Part shown: one piece after another, positions 1 to 10,470 of the stretch
How the letters are laid out: the number at the start of each line of letters is the position of its first letter
Position numbering within the stretch: position 1 is the stretch's first letter
From: Stappia indica
GTDB taxonomy: Bacteria; Pseudomonadota; Alphaproteobacteria; Rhizobiales; Stappiaceae
Direction of reading: 5' to 3'
DNA: 64,000 nucleotides
Assembly: GCF_020177335.1 (NCBI RefSeq)
Contig: NZ_JAIVMG010000011.1
Location: 1-64,000, forward strand
The notes under the pieces: generated by a model
Seen by the model: only the letters and a program-made list of their open reading frames with translations
What the model was told of the DNA's origin: nothing
Databases searched by the model: none
Translations under genes and position numbers: made by a program

Positions 1-131
1 TTCCATTGATGGATCATCGTTGGATGCACCCCGAACCGGCTCGCCAGCTCGGCCGCCGTCTCTTCACCCTTCAGGGCTTCCAGCGCGACCTTCGCCTTGA
101 ACTCAGGCGCGTGCTGCTTGCGTTTCGACAT
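1..131 (-). CDS. IS3-family transposase OrfA, N-terminal part
   Basis: Reading leftward from the ATG at 131, the protein begins [20 protein letters not shown] and continues with a helix-turn-helix ([20 protein letters not shown]). This is the typical N-terminus of IS3-family OrfA (HTH_Tnp_1), which binds the element's inverted repeats. An AAGGAG ribosome site lies about 7 bases upstream. The gene is cut by the window edge after about 43 codons, so whether OrfB is intact cannot be seen. Confidence 0.8.
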   Translation of the reverse strand, partial: MSKRKQHAPEFKAKVALEALKGEETAAELASRFGVHPTMIHQW

Positions 132-207
132 CTCTGATCTCCTTCTCGTCGAAGATCAGCAGACTGCAAATCGTAGCTTATGTCAGTGTCCGAATTTCGG
201 GGGGTAG
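1..207 (-). mobile_element. IS3-family insertion sequence, one terminal part
   Basis: This is the 5' end of an IS3-family element that continues past the left edge. It holds the start of an OrfA-type transposase gene on the minus strand, and outside that about 75 bases of non-coding end. Reading inward from about 207, the end sequence CCCCCGAAATTCGGACACT resembles the inverted repeats of IS3 relatives. The boundary near 207 is inferred, because the open frame of the interrupted nuclease gene becomes readable at 208 directly after an in-frame TAG. The other IS end is outside the window. Confidence 0.7.
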
Positions 208-1296
208 CTCACTGCAGTCCTGATTTCCGGCGATCTGTTCGATGGCAAAGAGCGCAGCGCAAGAACGGGCGCCTTCCTGATGGCCGAGCTCGACCGCCTT
301 GGCGATGCGGGGATCAGAGTTTTCTACATCAAGGGCAATCATGATGCCGAGAACCCGATCACCGGAACGCTCGATCTGCCTGCCCACGTTCACGCTTTCG
401 ATGCACGCGGCGGCATGGAGCCGCTGACAGACGACATCGTGATCCACGGTGTCAGCTTCGCGGACCGTCACGCGCCCGACAGCCTTCTGCCGCGGTTCAA
501 ACCGCCGGTTCCGGGCGCGGTGAATATCGCCATGCTGCACAGCTCGCTGGGCGGTGCGGTGGGCCATGATATCTATGCCCCCTGCAGCCTCGCCGATCTG
601 GCCGGCATGGGGTTCGATTATTGGGCGCTCGGCCATATCCACAAACGGCAGGTCCATTCGGCCGCACCCTGGATTGTCATGCCCGGCACCCCGCAGGGGC
701 GCGATATAGGCGAGTCCGGCCCAAAATCCGCAACGCTGCTGACCATCGATCAGGGCCGGATCGACATTAGCGAAGTGCCCAGTTCCGTCGTGGAATTCGC
801 CCAAAGCGAACTGGATGTGACAGAAACCGAGAGCGACGAGGCCCTGCGCGCGCTGCTGAAGTCCCACCTGAATGCGCTGCGCAACCAGATCGCGGCGCCG
901 ATCGGCGTGATCCGACTGATCTTGACCGGAACGCCAAAGCGCCACTGGCAAATCCTACGGGATCGCGATGTCTGGATCGAACAGGTGAACGAGCTTGCTC
1001 AGGCCACCGGGGATCTCTGGATCGACAAACTCCTGTTCGACCTGCCGCCGCTGGACGCAACCGAAGGCGCAAGCGGCGCCGCCGACGAACTGGCGACGAT
1101 CATGGCAACGATCCGCGGCGAGCCCGGCTTTGCCGCCCTCGCCCGCGACGAGGTCGAGACCGTCCTGCAGGAACTGCCCGTAGCCCTGCGCGACCGTTTG
1201 CTGCCGGATGAGGCCGTGCGCGATGCGATGGTGGATAAATTGACCAAGGCCGGCGCCGACCTCCTCCTGGCCCAGATGAAGGGGGCCGGACACTGA
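208..1296 (+). pseudogene. SbcD/YhaO-like DNA repair exonuclease, 5' end removed by IS insertion
   Basis: This is a calcineurin-like metallophosphoesterase of the SbcD/Mre11/YhaO type, the nuclease partner of the ATPase encoded next. The open frame starts at 208, right after the IS end. It reads LTAVLISGDLFDG (the GDxxD metal motif), then GNHD, then LGHIHKRQ (the GH.H motif). The first metal-binding motif (DxH), which should lie about 40-50 residues before GDLFDG, is missing because the IS interrupts the gene. An internal ATG at 280 gives 338 aa but lies beyond the GDLFDG motif, so a product from it would lack two metal motifs and should be inactive. The 5' part may survive on the other side of the IS, outside the window. 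The stop overlaps the start of the ATPase gene by one base (TGATG), showing an original operon. Confidence 0.75.
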
Positions 1297-4200
1297 TGCG
1301 GCTCCAGCGCCTCTCCCTTGATCGTTTCGGCCATTTCACCGACCGGCACTTCGACTTTGGCTCGGCCTCCGATGGCCATGATTTCCACATCATCTATGGC
1401 CCGAACGAAGCCGGCAAGACCACCACGATGGAAGCCGTCCTACGGCTATTCTACGGCTTCCCGCTGCGCGAGGGCTATGCGCTCAAGCATCCGCGCAATA
1501 ACCTGCAAGTCTCGGCCAGGCTGGATATCGACGGTGTCTTGCGTGATTTCACGCGGCTGCCGACGCGCAGCGGATCGCTGGTCGACGCGACCGGCACCGC
1601 GCTGCCCGAGGCTGCCCTCTCCGCCCATCTCGCGGGATTGTCCGAAGAGGATTACCGCCGCCTGCTCTGCCTTGACGACGAGACGATCGAACGCGGCGGC
1701 GAAGAGATCGCAAATGCCGAAGGAGATATCGGGCGCCTGCTCTTTTCCGCTGCAGCGGGCGTGGCCGACCTGAGCACCGTTCTGGATCACGTCCGCGAGC
1801 GGGCCGACGCGCTCTGGAAGAAACGCGGACGCACCACCCGCATGGCCGAGTTGAAACGCGCCTTGGCCGATGTGGAAAAGGAAATCAAGGACCGCGACGT
1901 GACCGCCAGCGCCTGGAAGGCCCTCAAGAAAGGCTTGGGCAAGGCACAAGAGGCCGAGCGCGAGGCGCGCAAGACGCGGGATGTGCTGAATCTGACGAAG
2001 GCGCGGATGGAGGCGCAGAGGCGTGCCCTGCCCCTGATGGGCGAGATACAGGAACTGGAACAGGCGATTGCCCCTTTCGCGACCTATCCCGATCACCTTG
2101 ATTTCGAGCCGGAGCGGCTGATCGATCTGCACAGCGATCGCGGACTGGCCACACAGAATATCGCAGGCCTGACCGAGCAGATCGCGCGCCTCCGGGCAGA
2201 TCGCGACGCCCTCGCCTTGGATCCGAAACGTCTTGAGCTATCGACCGCGCTGGTGGCGCTGGAGGACCTCGCCGCACGGGATCGCACCGCACAGCTCGAC
2301 CTCGATAGGCGCGAGCAGGAACGGCGGGACGCGCAAACATCGATGCAGCAGGCCGCATGGGATCTTGGGCTCACCTCGCCGGAGGTCGATCTGCAAGGGC
2401 TGGTCCTGTCGGGCGCCGATATTGCGTCTCTGGAGAGCGCCAGGGAAACGCTGCGCGAGGCGATTTCCCAAGAAAAGATCGAGGCGCGCGAAACCGCCGA
2501 ATTGAAAGAGCGGGTGATCGCCGCGACCGCAGCCATGCAGGATGTCGCGCCCCAGGATGAGGAACGCCCACGGGTCGCAGATATTCTGCTGCGCTTCGAT
2601 GCCGAGACCCTCGCCCCTGCCTATGCCGCAGCGCAGCAGGCGATCGCGGATATGAAGATCAAGGCGCGGCGATCCCTCGCTGCGCTCTCATTCGCAGGCG
2701 TCACTTTCGATCACCTGCCCGCCTGCTCGACCTCCCGTCACCAGGCAACCAACTGGGCCGAGCGCCATCAGGACTTGCTTCACGACCTGCGCACGACAAC
2801 GGCAAAGCGCGACGAGCATCTGGAGGACGCGGAGGCCCGCGGCGCTCAGGCCAAATCGCTGGCCCGGGACGCAAAGCTCATCTCCGATGCCGATGCCGAG
2901 GATCTGCGCGCGCGGCGCGATGCACGCTGGGCAGAGCATCTTGCCGCCTTGGACAGACAGACCGCCGCCGTTTTCCACGAGGCGATGCAAGCGCATGATA
3001 TCGCTGCCCAAGCGCGATTGGCGCAGTCGCGCGAACTGGCACAGCTCCGCGAAATCGGCCAGGCCGAAGCCCAGGCGCGCACCCGTGCGGCTCAGGCCGA
3101 CAAACGGCTGCAAACCCTTCGCGAAGACCGCAGCACTATCGAGGCCGCTGTCAGCGCAGCGGCAGCTCAGGTCGGCCTTCCAGACAGCATCACACCCGCC
3201 GAATGGTTGGACTGGAGCCTAAGTCACGACGCGGCCAGCGAAGATGTCCAGGCCCTGCGCGACACGGAAGAGGCCAATCAATCCACCCTCCAACGCGCCG
3301 ACGCCCTACTGGCCGAGCTGACCCGGACCCTGCCCTTTCCCCCGGCAGACCTGACCGGCGCCCTGGCGGCGGCCCGGCGTCAGGCCGAGGACGACCGCAA
3401 AGAAACCGATGCCCATGCAACGGCCGAGACAACCCTGCGACAGGCGCGACGGGATCTTGCCCGGCGCGAAGAGCGTTACGCAAAAGCGTTTAAGGCAAGG
3501 GAGGATGCGAAGAAGACCTGGCGCGCACTGGTCCACGACCTCCTCGGAGCGGCATTGCCCCCCGAACGGCTGGAGGCATCGCTGGAGCCCCTGCGCGCTT
3601 TGCGCGAACACGAAAACGCACGCGCCGCGGCCGGGCGCCGGATCGCAACCATGCAGGCGGACCAAAAGCAGTTCGCCCAGGAGATCGACAGCCTGGCACG
3701 CGCCCATGAGCAGGAGCCTCATGCAACGGCGGCAAAGACATTCGCCGCCCTCAAAACCCTGGCGGAACAAGCGCGCTCGGCCACTGAGACGGGCCGAAAA
3801 CTCGACACCGCGATAGAGACGGCCGAGGCCGAGCTTGTCGAACACAAGGATCGGCAAAACGCCATCGACCAAGAGGTCGCGACCATCGCCATGCTTTTCC
3901 CCGATACGACCACCCCGGGCGATATCGGCGCCCTGCGCGAGGCCGCAATCCGCACGCAGAAAGCAATCGACAACCGCGCCGCGCTGGCGAAAATCACCCG
4001 CCAGGTCCTGGCCGAACTGGGCACGACCGACATCGAGACAGCCCGCGCCCAGCTTGCAGAGACCTCGGTTGCCGCATTGGAGGGCGAACTCGACAGCAAC
4101 CGATCCGATTCTTGCCCATGCCGAGGACGAGCTTACCCTGGCCACTCAGAACCGCACAGCCGCCGAATATGCCCTTGCCGAGGTGAAGGGAGACGACACG

Positions 4201-4734
4201 ATTGCGGAATTGGTCGAACAGAAAGCGACGCTGGAACTGCAGCTCGAAGAGGCTGCCTTGGAGCATCTCGAACTTTCCCTGGGCCATCACCTCGCCTCCG
4301 ACGCCATCCGGCGCTATCGCGACAGCCATCGCAGCGGCATGTTGACCGCGACGGAAAGCTGCTTCGCCAGTCTCACGCAGGGCGCCTATCCGACGCTGAG
4401 TACCCAGATCGACAAGGAGTCCGAGATTTTGCTCGCCGTCGATGGCAATGGGGTCAGCAAGCGTGCGGCCGAAATGTCGAAGGGCACGCGCTTCCAGCTA
4501 TACTTGGCGCTGCGGGCAGCGGCCCACGAACAACTTGTCGCGCAGGGCACGAGGCTCCCGTTCTTTTGCGATGACATCTTCGAAACCTTCGACGAGGCGC
4601 GCACCAGCGCCGCCTGCCGCGTCATGGAAGCCATCGGCGCGCGCGGCCAAGCGATCTACCTGACCCACCACCGCCACGTGGTCGAGATCGCAAAGAGCGT
4701 TTGCGCAACGCCTCCGGTCATTCATGACCTTTAA
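1296..4734 (+). pseudogene. SbcC/YhaN-like AAA ATPase with an internal frameshift
   Basis: This is a large coiled-coil ATPase of the SbcC/Rad50/YhaN type, about 1145 aa if the frame is repaired. The N-terminus has a Walker A motif (GPNEAGKTT, near residue 36). The middle is long, charged and alanine-rich coiled coil. The C-terminus has Walker B (LPFFCDDIFETFDEAR) and an IYLTHH switch motif. The frame that starts at 1296 reads correctly to about 4100 (AALEGELDSN), after which the sensible protein continues in the +1 frame (DPILAHAEDEL) to the stop at 4734. One extra base near 4095-4105 explains this. Unread, the first frame runs to 4574 with an arginine- and proline-rich false tail and no Walker B. 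It is either a real inactivating mutation, consistent with the broken nuclease partner, or a sequencing error. It forms an operon with the upstream nuclease and the dGTPase downstream. Confidence 0.75.
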
Positions 4735-4758
4735 GACATCGCGCCGAGGAGAGTTGAT

Positions 4759-6099
4759 TTGAATACCTGGAATGCTCGCCGAGAGGCCTGGACCCAGCAG
4801 CAGGAAGACGCCCGGAACATCGGGGATGTCGACTATGGCCGGGTGATCCATTCGGCATCATTCAGAAGATTGCAGGGCAAGACCCAGATCCTGAATCTCG
4901 GCGACAGTGACTTCTATCGCACGCGCCTGACGCATTCCCTGGAAGTGGCTCAGATCGCGGGAGGGCTCGCAGTCCAGCTTACGCGCAGTTTCGCCGATCA
5001 CCCGGCAACTGCGACTCTGCCGGATCGCAGCCAAATCCATGCGATCGCCTGTTCGCACGACCTTGGCCACCCGCCTTTCGGCCATGGCGGTGAAGTCGCC
5101 CTGAACTACTGCATGCGCGATGCGGAAGGGTTCGAGGGCAACGGCCAGACCCTGCGTCTGCTGGCACGGCTCGAAAACTTCTCTGCCGCCGCAGGGGCCA
5201 ACCTGTCACGCCGTTCCATGCTTGGCGTCTTGAAATACCCTGTTGCACTCTCAGGGCTGCGGAACCCCGAACTGTACCCCCGGTTGCAGGAGGGCCCTTC
5301 GGTTTTGCGAACCATCGACTTGAAAGCCCCGACCCCGCCGAAGGGATATCTCGACAGCGAAACCGACGTCGTCGACTGGATCCTCGAACCGCTCTGCGAT
5401 GCTGATCGAGATGCCTTTACTTCTATCGAAAAGCGCGAAGGCAAGCATGCCCGCACTCTCCACAAGTCTCTCGATTGCAGCATCATGGATCTCGCGGACG
5501 ATATCGCCTATGGGGTCCATGATTTGGAGGATGCCATTGCCCTTCGGCTCGTCACAGAGCGCCAGTTCCGAGACCTCGTTCCCGAGGAATCCTGCAAGAG
5601 CTTTGTCGAAGAACGGCGGCTGAAAGGCCCCACCGAGAGCAACGCCCCATACGAGGCCATGGTCGACGGGCTGTTTGGCGACAGCAATACGCGCAAGCGC
5701 TGGGTCAGCCGGTGGGTCAATCATCTGATTACACCCGTCCGTTTCATCGAACGTCCCGAATTCCAAGAACGCTTGCTCCGCTGGCGCGTCGAGATTCCAG
5801 AAGGTCACGCCCGCTTCCTCAAGGCCCTAAAAGAGCTCGTAATGCAGGTGGTTATTCGCAGTCCGGGCGTGCAACATCTCGAATTCAAGGGGCAATCCAT
5901 GGTTGTCTCGGTCTTTGAAGCCATGCAATCAGATCCAGAGCGTTTGCTGCCGCGCGATGCGCATGCGAAGTTCGAAGCAGCAGGTGGCGACCTCCGGTAC
6001 ATCAGCGATTTCGTGGCCGGCATGACAGATACCTATCTTCTTAAGACCTATGAAAGGCTGTTCGAGCCCAGGATGGGCTCAGTGTTCGATAAGCTTTAG
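4759..6099 (+). CDS. dgt: dGTP triphosphohydrolase (dGTPase), HD superfamily
   Basis: The family hydrolyses dGTP to deoxyguanosine and triphosphate. The 446-aa protein shows the family start (FRRLQGKTQI), the first HD histidine in RLTHSLEVAQI, the HD pair in CSHDLGHPPFGH, and a later conserved Asp in MDLADDIAYGVHDLEDAI. Translation probably starts at a TTG at 4759, because GAGGAGAG lies six bases before it and the next plausible start would remove family residues. It follows the SbcC-like gene by 24 bp on the same strand and looks intact, unlike its two neighbours. In an island with anti-phage genes, a nucleotide-depleting defence role is possible, since dGTPases that starve phages of dGTP are known. 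A housekeeping role is equally compatible with the sequence. It is convergent with the helicase gene at 6117, 17 bp away. Confidence 0.9.
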   Translation: MNTWNARREAWTQQQEDARNIGDVDYGRVIHSASFRRLQGKTQILNLGDSDFYRTRLTHSLEVAQIAGGLAVQLTRSFADHPATATLPDRSQIHAIACSHDLGHPPFGHGGEVALNYCMRDAEGFEGNGQTLRLLARLENFSAAAGANLSRRSMLGVLKYPVALSGLRNPELYPRLQEGPSVLRTIDLKAPTPPKGYLDSETDVVDWILEPLCDADRDAFTSIEKREGKHARTLHKSLDCSIMDLADDIAYGVHDLEDAIALRLVTERQFRDLVPEESCKSFVEERRLKGPTESNAPYEAMVDGLFGDSNTRKRWVSRWVNHLITPVRFIERPEFQERLLRWRVEIPEGHARFLKALKELVMQVVIRSPGVQHLEFKGQSMVVSVFEAMQSDPERLLPRDAHAKFEAAGGDLRYISDFVAGMTDTYLLKTYERLFEPRMGSVFDKL

Positions 6100-6116
6100 C
6101 GAGTCCTCGCCCACAA

Positions 6117-8186
6117 CTAAAGTTTAACAACTTCAGGAAAGAAGGATGCAATCTGGTCAGCCTCTTCCTGACTTTTCATCAAACGAACACATACGAGACT
6201 TTTCTTTGCTCGCGAACAGGCAACATAAAAAAGTTTCCTTGATGAAATTTCCCGTTTTGAAACAGGTACGTCCTTTGAAAAGCAGCTCACGAAATCATAC
6301 TCCGTCGTCCAACCATACTCGTCGATAACGAGAAGCACGTTTTCGATGCCTGTGCCTTTCGTTTTGTGCATCGTGGAAAACTCGCTTTCATTGTCCTCAT
6401 ACTCGTAGAACGCCAATATCTCCCTCAGCGGGAGATCGATGGAAAACAAAGAATCTAGAAACTCCTTTTGCTTCAGATCATTTAACCTTTCGTCGTATTC
6501 CTGCTCCAGCATCTCGACGCTGATATGCTTTGCACTCGTGGCAGCCACCTCTTTTGACATTTGGAGTTTGGTACGGTGGCCGTTCCGGTGTAGTTCTTCA
6601 AACTCGGAAAAAACAGGATCACCTGCAAGCTTTGCCAAAAGCTCATTGCGCCGATCTATAAAATCCTTGTGGCTGTCTGAAACTTTTATCAAGCCACATT
6701 CGGCGGCATACTCTATGGCCTCATAGGCGGCGCGATCCTTCGACCCGAACGAGTGAAGCATTTCATCGAGCTTGGCCTTATCCGCCACTGACGTAATAGA
6801 AAATCCGCGCTTCCGTAGTTTCGCGATCAAGCGGTTATATGAGCGCCTGTCGCCCGGCAAACTTCTGTATAGAGCAACCAGGTCAATCAGCTCGCCAAAC
6901 TGTAACCTGTCAAGCATCTTGCGCATGCGATCCCGTGGTTCGGTGTATCGATCATCAAAAATCTGATATAGCCTTCCAAATCCGACATCGTTCGCAATAG
7001 ATTTATTCGTCAGTTTCAACTGAACGTAGCCCGGATACTCAGAGGCGGACCTGTCAACCAACGCATCAAGTGCACTTCTGAACAAGACGGTATTTGTCCT
7101 CCGGTCTTCCGCCTTGTCGCCAGTATCAATCTCCGCAGGAGCCAAGTCGTACACCAGCTTCACGCTACCCTGGCGGCTCTCAAGGGTTTCAAGGGCTCCA
7201 TCATCAAGCGATTTCAGTGCTACATCCTGCTTTAGACCGTCCGTCCGAAATTTATTGCTAAAATCAATGACCTGGGGGGAGCACCGATAATTATCTTCCT
7301 TCTCGACAAGAATAAGCTCTTTGGCATCGATATGTGACTGAGCGCTTCCTATACCATCCGAATAGATGGCCTGTTCGGAGTCGCCGAACAGGCCTATGAT
7401 GGTCTTCGCGTCTTCAGGCAAACAGCGCAGAAGGACGCGAACGACATCTGCACTTGTGTCCTGATACTCATCGATAAAGATGCAGTCGTGCCGATCTGAT
7501 ACGATCCTGCCCAGCAGCGGGAAGCTCTCAAATATGTGGCAGGCCAACGCGATCAAGCCATCATGGCCGAATGAAGGATCGTTGAAGTTGTCAAAGGCAG
7601 TATCATTGTAGAAAAACTCGTTCGGGTGTCTCGCCGCCAGCTTGTCGCGGATTGCCTCGTTGACCTCGCCGATCAACCCATTTAGCTGCGCAATGTATGT
7701 GTCGGGTTCCTTGTCGTATTCCCGCTTTCCGGTGACCTTCGCTGTATCTTCACCGAATACCGTTCTGCGGCGGTTTTCGAGCTGGCCGTGCGCCTTCTTG
7801 AATCGGTCGTGCTCCTCCTTCTTCCTCACCTTTTCGTCGCCGTTATAGTGGTTATCTCCAAGGGCAACAAACTCGGGTAATTCGAAGAGCTTCGGAAAAA
7901 CCTGCTGGATGTTCTTCTTGAACGGCGAAATAATCTCGCCCAGGAACGAGTGAATTGTTGAAACCTTGATATCGCTGGATACACGATCAGCAATTTCGTC
8001 TGCTGCTTTGTTCGTATGAGTGATGCACGCAATACGAAGGCTTGGATTGGCCTTCAGAACCTTTTGAACGACTCTCTTCAGACTCTCCGTCTTTCCACTT
8101 CCGGCCCCGCCTTGAAGAACGAAGTTCTCGCTGCCGGAAACGAGCTCTGCGATCCGATCTACCGGATTCAGTTTTTGTGAATCCAT
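6117..8186 (-). CDS. UvrD/Rep-like superfamily 1 helicase, Gabija GajB-like
   Basis: This is an ATP-dependent DNA helicase of superfamily 1, 689 aa. The Q/Walker A region reads FVLQGGAGSGKTESLKR (near residue 28). An ACITHTNKAADEIADR segment corresponds to motif Ia, IFIDEYQDTSADVV is motif II, and FGDSEQAIYSDG is motif III. FSTMHKTKGTGIENVLLVIDE matches motif V and LFYVACSRAKKSLVCV matches motif VI near the C-terminus. It begins inside the end of the OLD-family gene (19-bp overlap), so the two are co-translated. This pairing and order match Gabija, in which GajA is a nucleotide-sensing nuclease and GajB a UvrD-like helicase. The protein is longer than the GajB I remember (about 500 aa), so I call it Gabija-like rather than confirmed. 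The gene is visibly richer in A+T than core genes, which suggests recent transfer. Confidence 0.8.
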   Translation of the reverse strand: MDSQKLNPVDRIAELVSGSENFVLQGGAGSGKTESLKRVVQKVLKANPSLRIACITHTNKAADEIADRVSSDIKVSTIHSFLGEIISPFKKNIQQVFPKLFELPEFVALGDNHYNGDEKVRKKEEHDRFKKAHGQLENRRRTVFGEDTAKVTGKREYDKEPDTYIAQLNGLIGEVNEAIRDKLAARHPNEFFYNDTAFDNFNDPSFGHDGLIALACHIFESFPLLGRIVSDRHDCIFIDEYQDTSADVVRVLLRCLPEDAKTIIGLFGDSEQAIYSDGIGSAQSHIDAKELILVEKEDNYRCSPQVIDFSNKFRTDGLKQDVALKSLDDGALETLESRQGSVKLVYDLAPAEIDTGDKAEDRRTNTVLFRSALDALVDRSASEYPGYVQLKLTNKSIANDVGFGRLYQIFDDRYTEPRDRMRKMLDRLQFGELIDLVALYRSLPGDRRSYNRLIAKLRKRGFSITSVADKAKLDEMLHSFGSKDRAAYEAIEYAAECGLIKVSDSHKDFIDRRNELLAKLAGDPVFSEFEELHRNGHRTKLQMSKEVAATSAKHISVEMLEQEYDERLNDLKQKEFLDSLFSIDLPLREILAFYEYEDNESEFSTMHKTKGTGIENVLLVIDEYGWTTEYDFVSCFSKDVPVSKREISSRKLFYVACSRAKKSLVCVRLMKSQEEADQIASFFPEVVKL

Positions 8187-10198
8187 TTCAAACCATCCAT
8201 TATATATTTCGGCACACGCCAGCTTTCGCCCTCTACAAGCGCCAAGTATAAAACCGATCCGGCAAAATCGGATTTCTTTCCAAGTATCTGAGCTGTGAGA
8301 GAATAATAGTCATTACCGCTGAATTCCTCCAGCGTATCCCTATTTTTCAAACCAGCCAACGTATCCTTGCGGGCCTTGACTTTATCCAAGTTGATCGAAA
8401 TGAAAGCGTCTTCAAAACTTCTTGCGTGGTAACCGTCCTCCGCTAGCTGGTAGGCAAGCTCAATCTGCCCTTCGCCCGAAGAGGCAGCTCCATCTACCAG
8501 CCGCTTATGCCAGTCCGAGAAGTCCTTCTCTTCCTTAGGATCAGGGGCTGAGAGGAAGTGCTTCAGGGTTTCATTTGAGGTGTGGCTCGACTCCGCAACA
8601 GGACAGGCGGGATAGCTGGTCTTTCCCGTCTTCTCACTGACAATCGATTTGGTTGTGTCGATATCGGTGATGACCAATGTGCGAACGCCAATGAATTCAA
8701 GGAACGGAGCAAACGCACGCGCATTAGCGCCGACTTCAAGAACGGATATGTTCTGCGAAGACAGCCCGCTCTCCGTCGTTTCATCGACGTTTTCCTTGTC
8801 ATGCATCTCGATGAATAGAGGAAGCAGGATGCGTTCCGTGGTTCCCTCGATGAAGATCGCTTTACTTGCAAAGAACAGCTCAGCAGAGTTGATTGTAAGG
8901 TACTGCTTGAGAAACTGAAAAAGCGCTGCTCCGTCCGCTCCAAGCTCTTCGTACCTGGCGCTCAGATCAGTGTGGAAATTCTTGATCGTAACAGGTTCCG
9001 CCAGGGACGGTCGTGAAAGATACCTGATGTCCTCAAAGTTCGATTTAGAAACGATGTGGGACGAATGGGTTGTCAGCAAGGCCTGCAAGTTAGGAATTTG
9101 CGAGATCAATCCATGGATTTTGTCCGCAAAGACATACTGCATCTGCGGATGCGTGTGCGCTTCGGGTTCTTCGATAAGCAGGAGGTTAAGAGGGGCGTTT
9201 CGTCTGGCAAAGTCGTCACGGCACAACTCGATCTGTAACAGCAGATAAAGGATGTTCAAATATCCGAGTCCGCTATGGTGCTCAGGAAGAAAGTTGTCGG
9301 TTTCTCCGTATATGACTTGCGATGAGGTTTCGATCAGCGATTGTGATTGGATGTTTGAGACGACCTTCAAATCGCCCAGCCCCAGAAAGTCGCGTGAGCT
9401 TTTTAGAAAGCCCCCGAAAACCTGCGCATACTGCTCTCCGAGCTGATCATCGATGCTGGCAAGCATTGATCTGAGCTTTTCAATACTTTCAGCCTCTGCC
9501 CCGGTAGTCTCGTCATCGTTCTCGGCCTCGATGTCACGTTTTCGAAAGAACCTGGTAGATATCGTGGACAGGGGTTTCGCACCACGTCCGAAATCTTCGG
9601 AACTCGCAACATTTCTGCGCGCATGAATGACCTGAAAATTCAAAAGCGCCCGTACTTCGGATCGTTCTTTTTCTTCCAGTTGATCGCGGTGCGTCAGGTA
9701 GTATGGCGCTTCTTCGGCGTGCCCGAAATCATCAAACGCATAAATTCTGACATCCAGAAACTTGCCGCTGAGGTTGTTTTCAATGAACTTCTTTCGCTCT
9801 TTTGAGTCGGTTGGCAACACGGTAAGTAGTTTCTTCTTATCAATGCAGCATTCGAAAAGAATGTTGGTATGTCGCCGTGCCGGATCAAGGTCCAGCATGA
9901 ACTCGGAGAGTATCGCCAGGTTATCATTTTCGTCATAAGCTATGCGCAGCACCAGCCTGATCGCGAGTTCCTGGACATTCGTATCATCGTCGATGCTGAG
10001 AATTTTCTGCCTTATCGGGATCGGAAAGTCCGTATAGGAAAAGTGGTCGGGTCGCTCCAGAAACCTCTCCAGCAAAACGGCAAAGGATGTCTTTCCGGTA
10101 TTATTCTTGCCGACAAGAAGCGTTGTCTTTTCCCGCATATCGAGGCAGCAATTTTGCAGAAGCCGGAAATTTTCAATTTTGATCTGCTCAATATGCAT
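8168..10198 (-). CDS. OLD-family ATP-dependent endonuclease (AAA ATPase plus TOPRIM), Gabija GajA-like
   Basis: The 676-aa protein has an ABC-type ATPase in its N-terminal half. MHIEQIKIENFRLL is followed by Walker A GKNNTGKTS near residue 31, and later by Walker B LLLIEEPEAHTHPQM and the LTTHSSHI switch. The TOPRIM nuclease domain follows: AIFIEGTTERILLPLF carries the catalytic Glu, and TLVITDIDT carries the DxD. In GajA this domain nicks DNA when nucleotides are depleted. The short C-terminal part after about residue 560 is not recognised. It is the first gene of a two-gene unit with the UvrD-like helicase. No good ribosome site is visible before the ATG. Alternatives are a class 2 OLD nuclease-helicase pair not tested as Gabija, or the related retron- and PARIS-type ATPases. 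The helicase partner favours Gabija. Confidence 0.82.
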   Translation of the reverse strand: MHIEQIKIENFRLLQNCCLDMREKTTLLVGKNNTGKTSFAVLLERFLERPDHFSYTDFPIPIRQKILSIDDDTNVQELAIRLVLRIAYDENDNLAILSEFMLDLDPARRHTNILFECCIDKKKLLTVLPTDSKERKKFIENNLSGKFLDVRIYAFDDFGHAEEAPYYLTHRDQLEEKERSEVRALLNFQVIHARRNVASSEDFGRGAKPLSTISTRFFRKRDIEAENDDETTGAEAESIEKLRSMLASIDDQLGEQYAQVFGGFLKSSRDFLGLGDLKVVSNIQSQSLIETSSQVIYGETDNFLPEHHSGLGYLNILYLLLQIELCRDDFARRNAPLNLLLIEEPEAHTHPQMQYVFADKIHGLISQIPNLQALLTTHSSHIVSKSNFEDIRYLSRPSLAEPVTIKNFHTDLSARYEELGADGAALFQFLKQYLTINSAELFFASKAIFIEGTTERILLPLFIEMHDKENVDETTESGLSSQNISVLEVGANARAFAPFLEFIGVRTLVITDIDTTKSIVSEKTGKTSYPACPVAESSHTSNETLKHFLSAPDPKEEKDFSDWHKRLVDGAASSGEGQIELAYQLAEDGYHARSFEDAFISINLDKVKARKDTLAGLKNRDTLEEFSGNDYYSLTAQILGKKSDFAGSVLYLALVEGESWRVPKYIMDGLKWIHKN

Positions 10199-10470
10199 GT
10201 CGGGAATACGCCTTAATTTTCGGCCACTTTCTGGGGCCGATATTTACCCACTTGATATCACGAGACACTCCAACGTGCAAAAGGTGGTTGCAGCTCGATT
10301 TCGGGTTGCAGAGCGCTCGGTTCTGAAACCGCGTGCACGTCAGTTTCCAGCGCTGTTGCATAACTATCTCGACTGAACAGCGAAAGTCCGCTTCCTACAC
10401 TTCGCGGCAAAGACGTCACGCTGCAACGGCCATGCTTCTGCTGACAACAACTGTGGGACAGACGTAGCGT

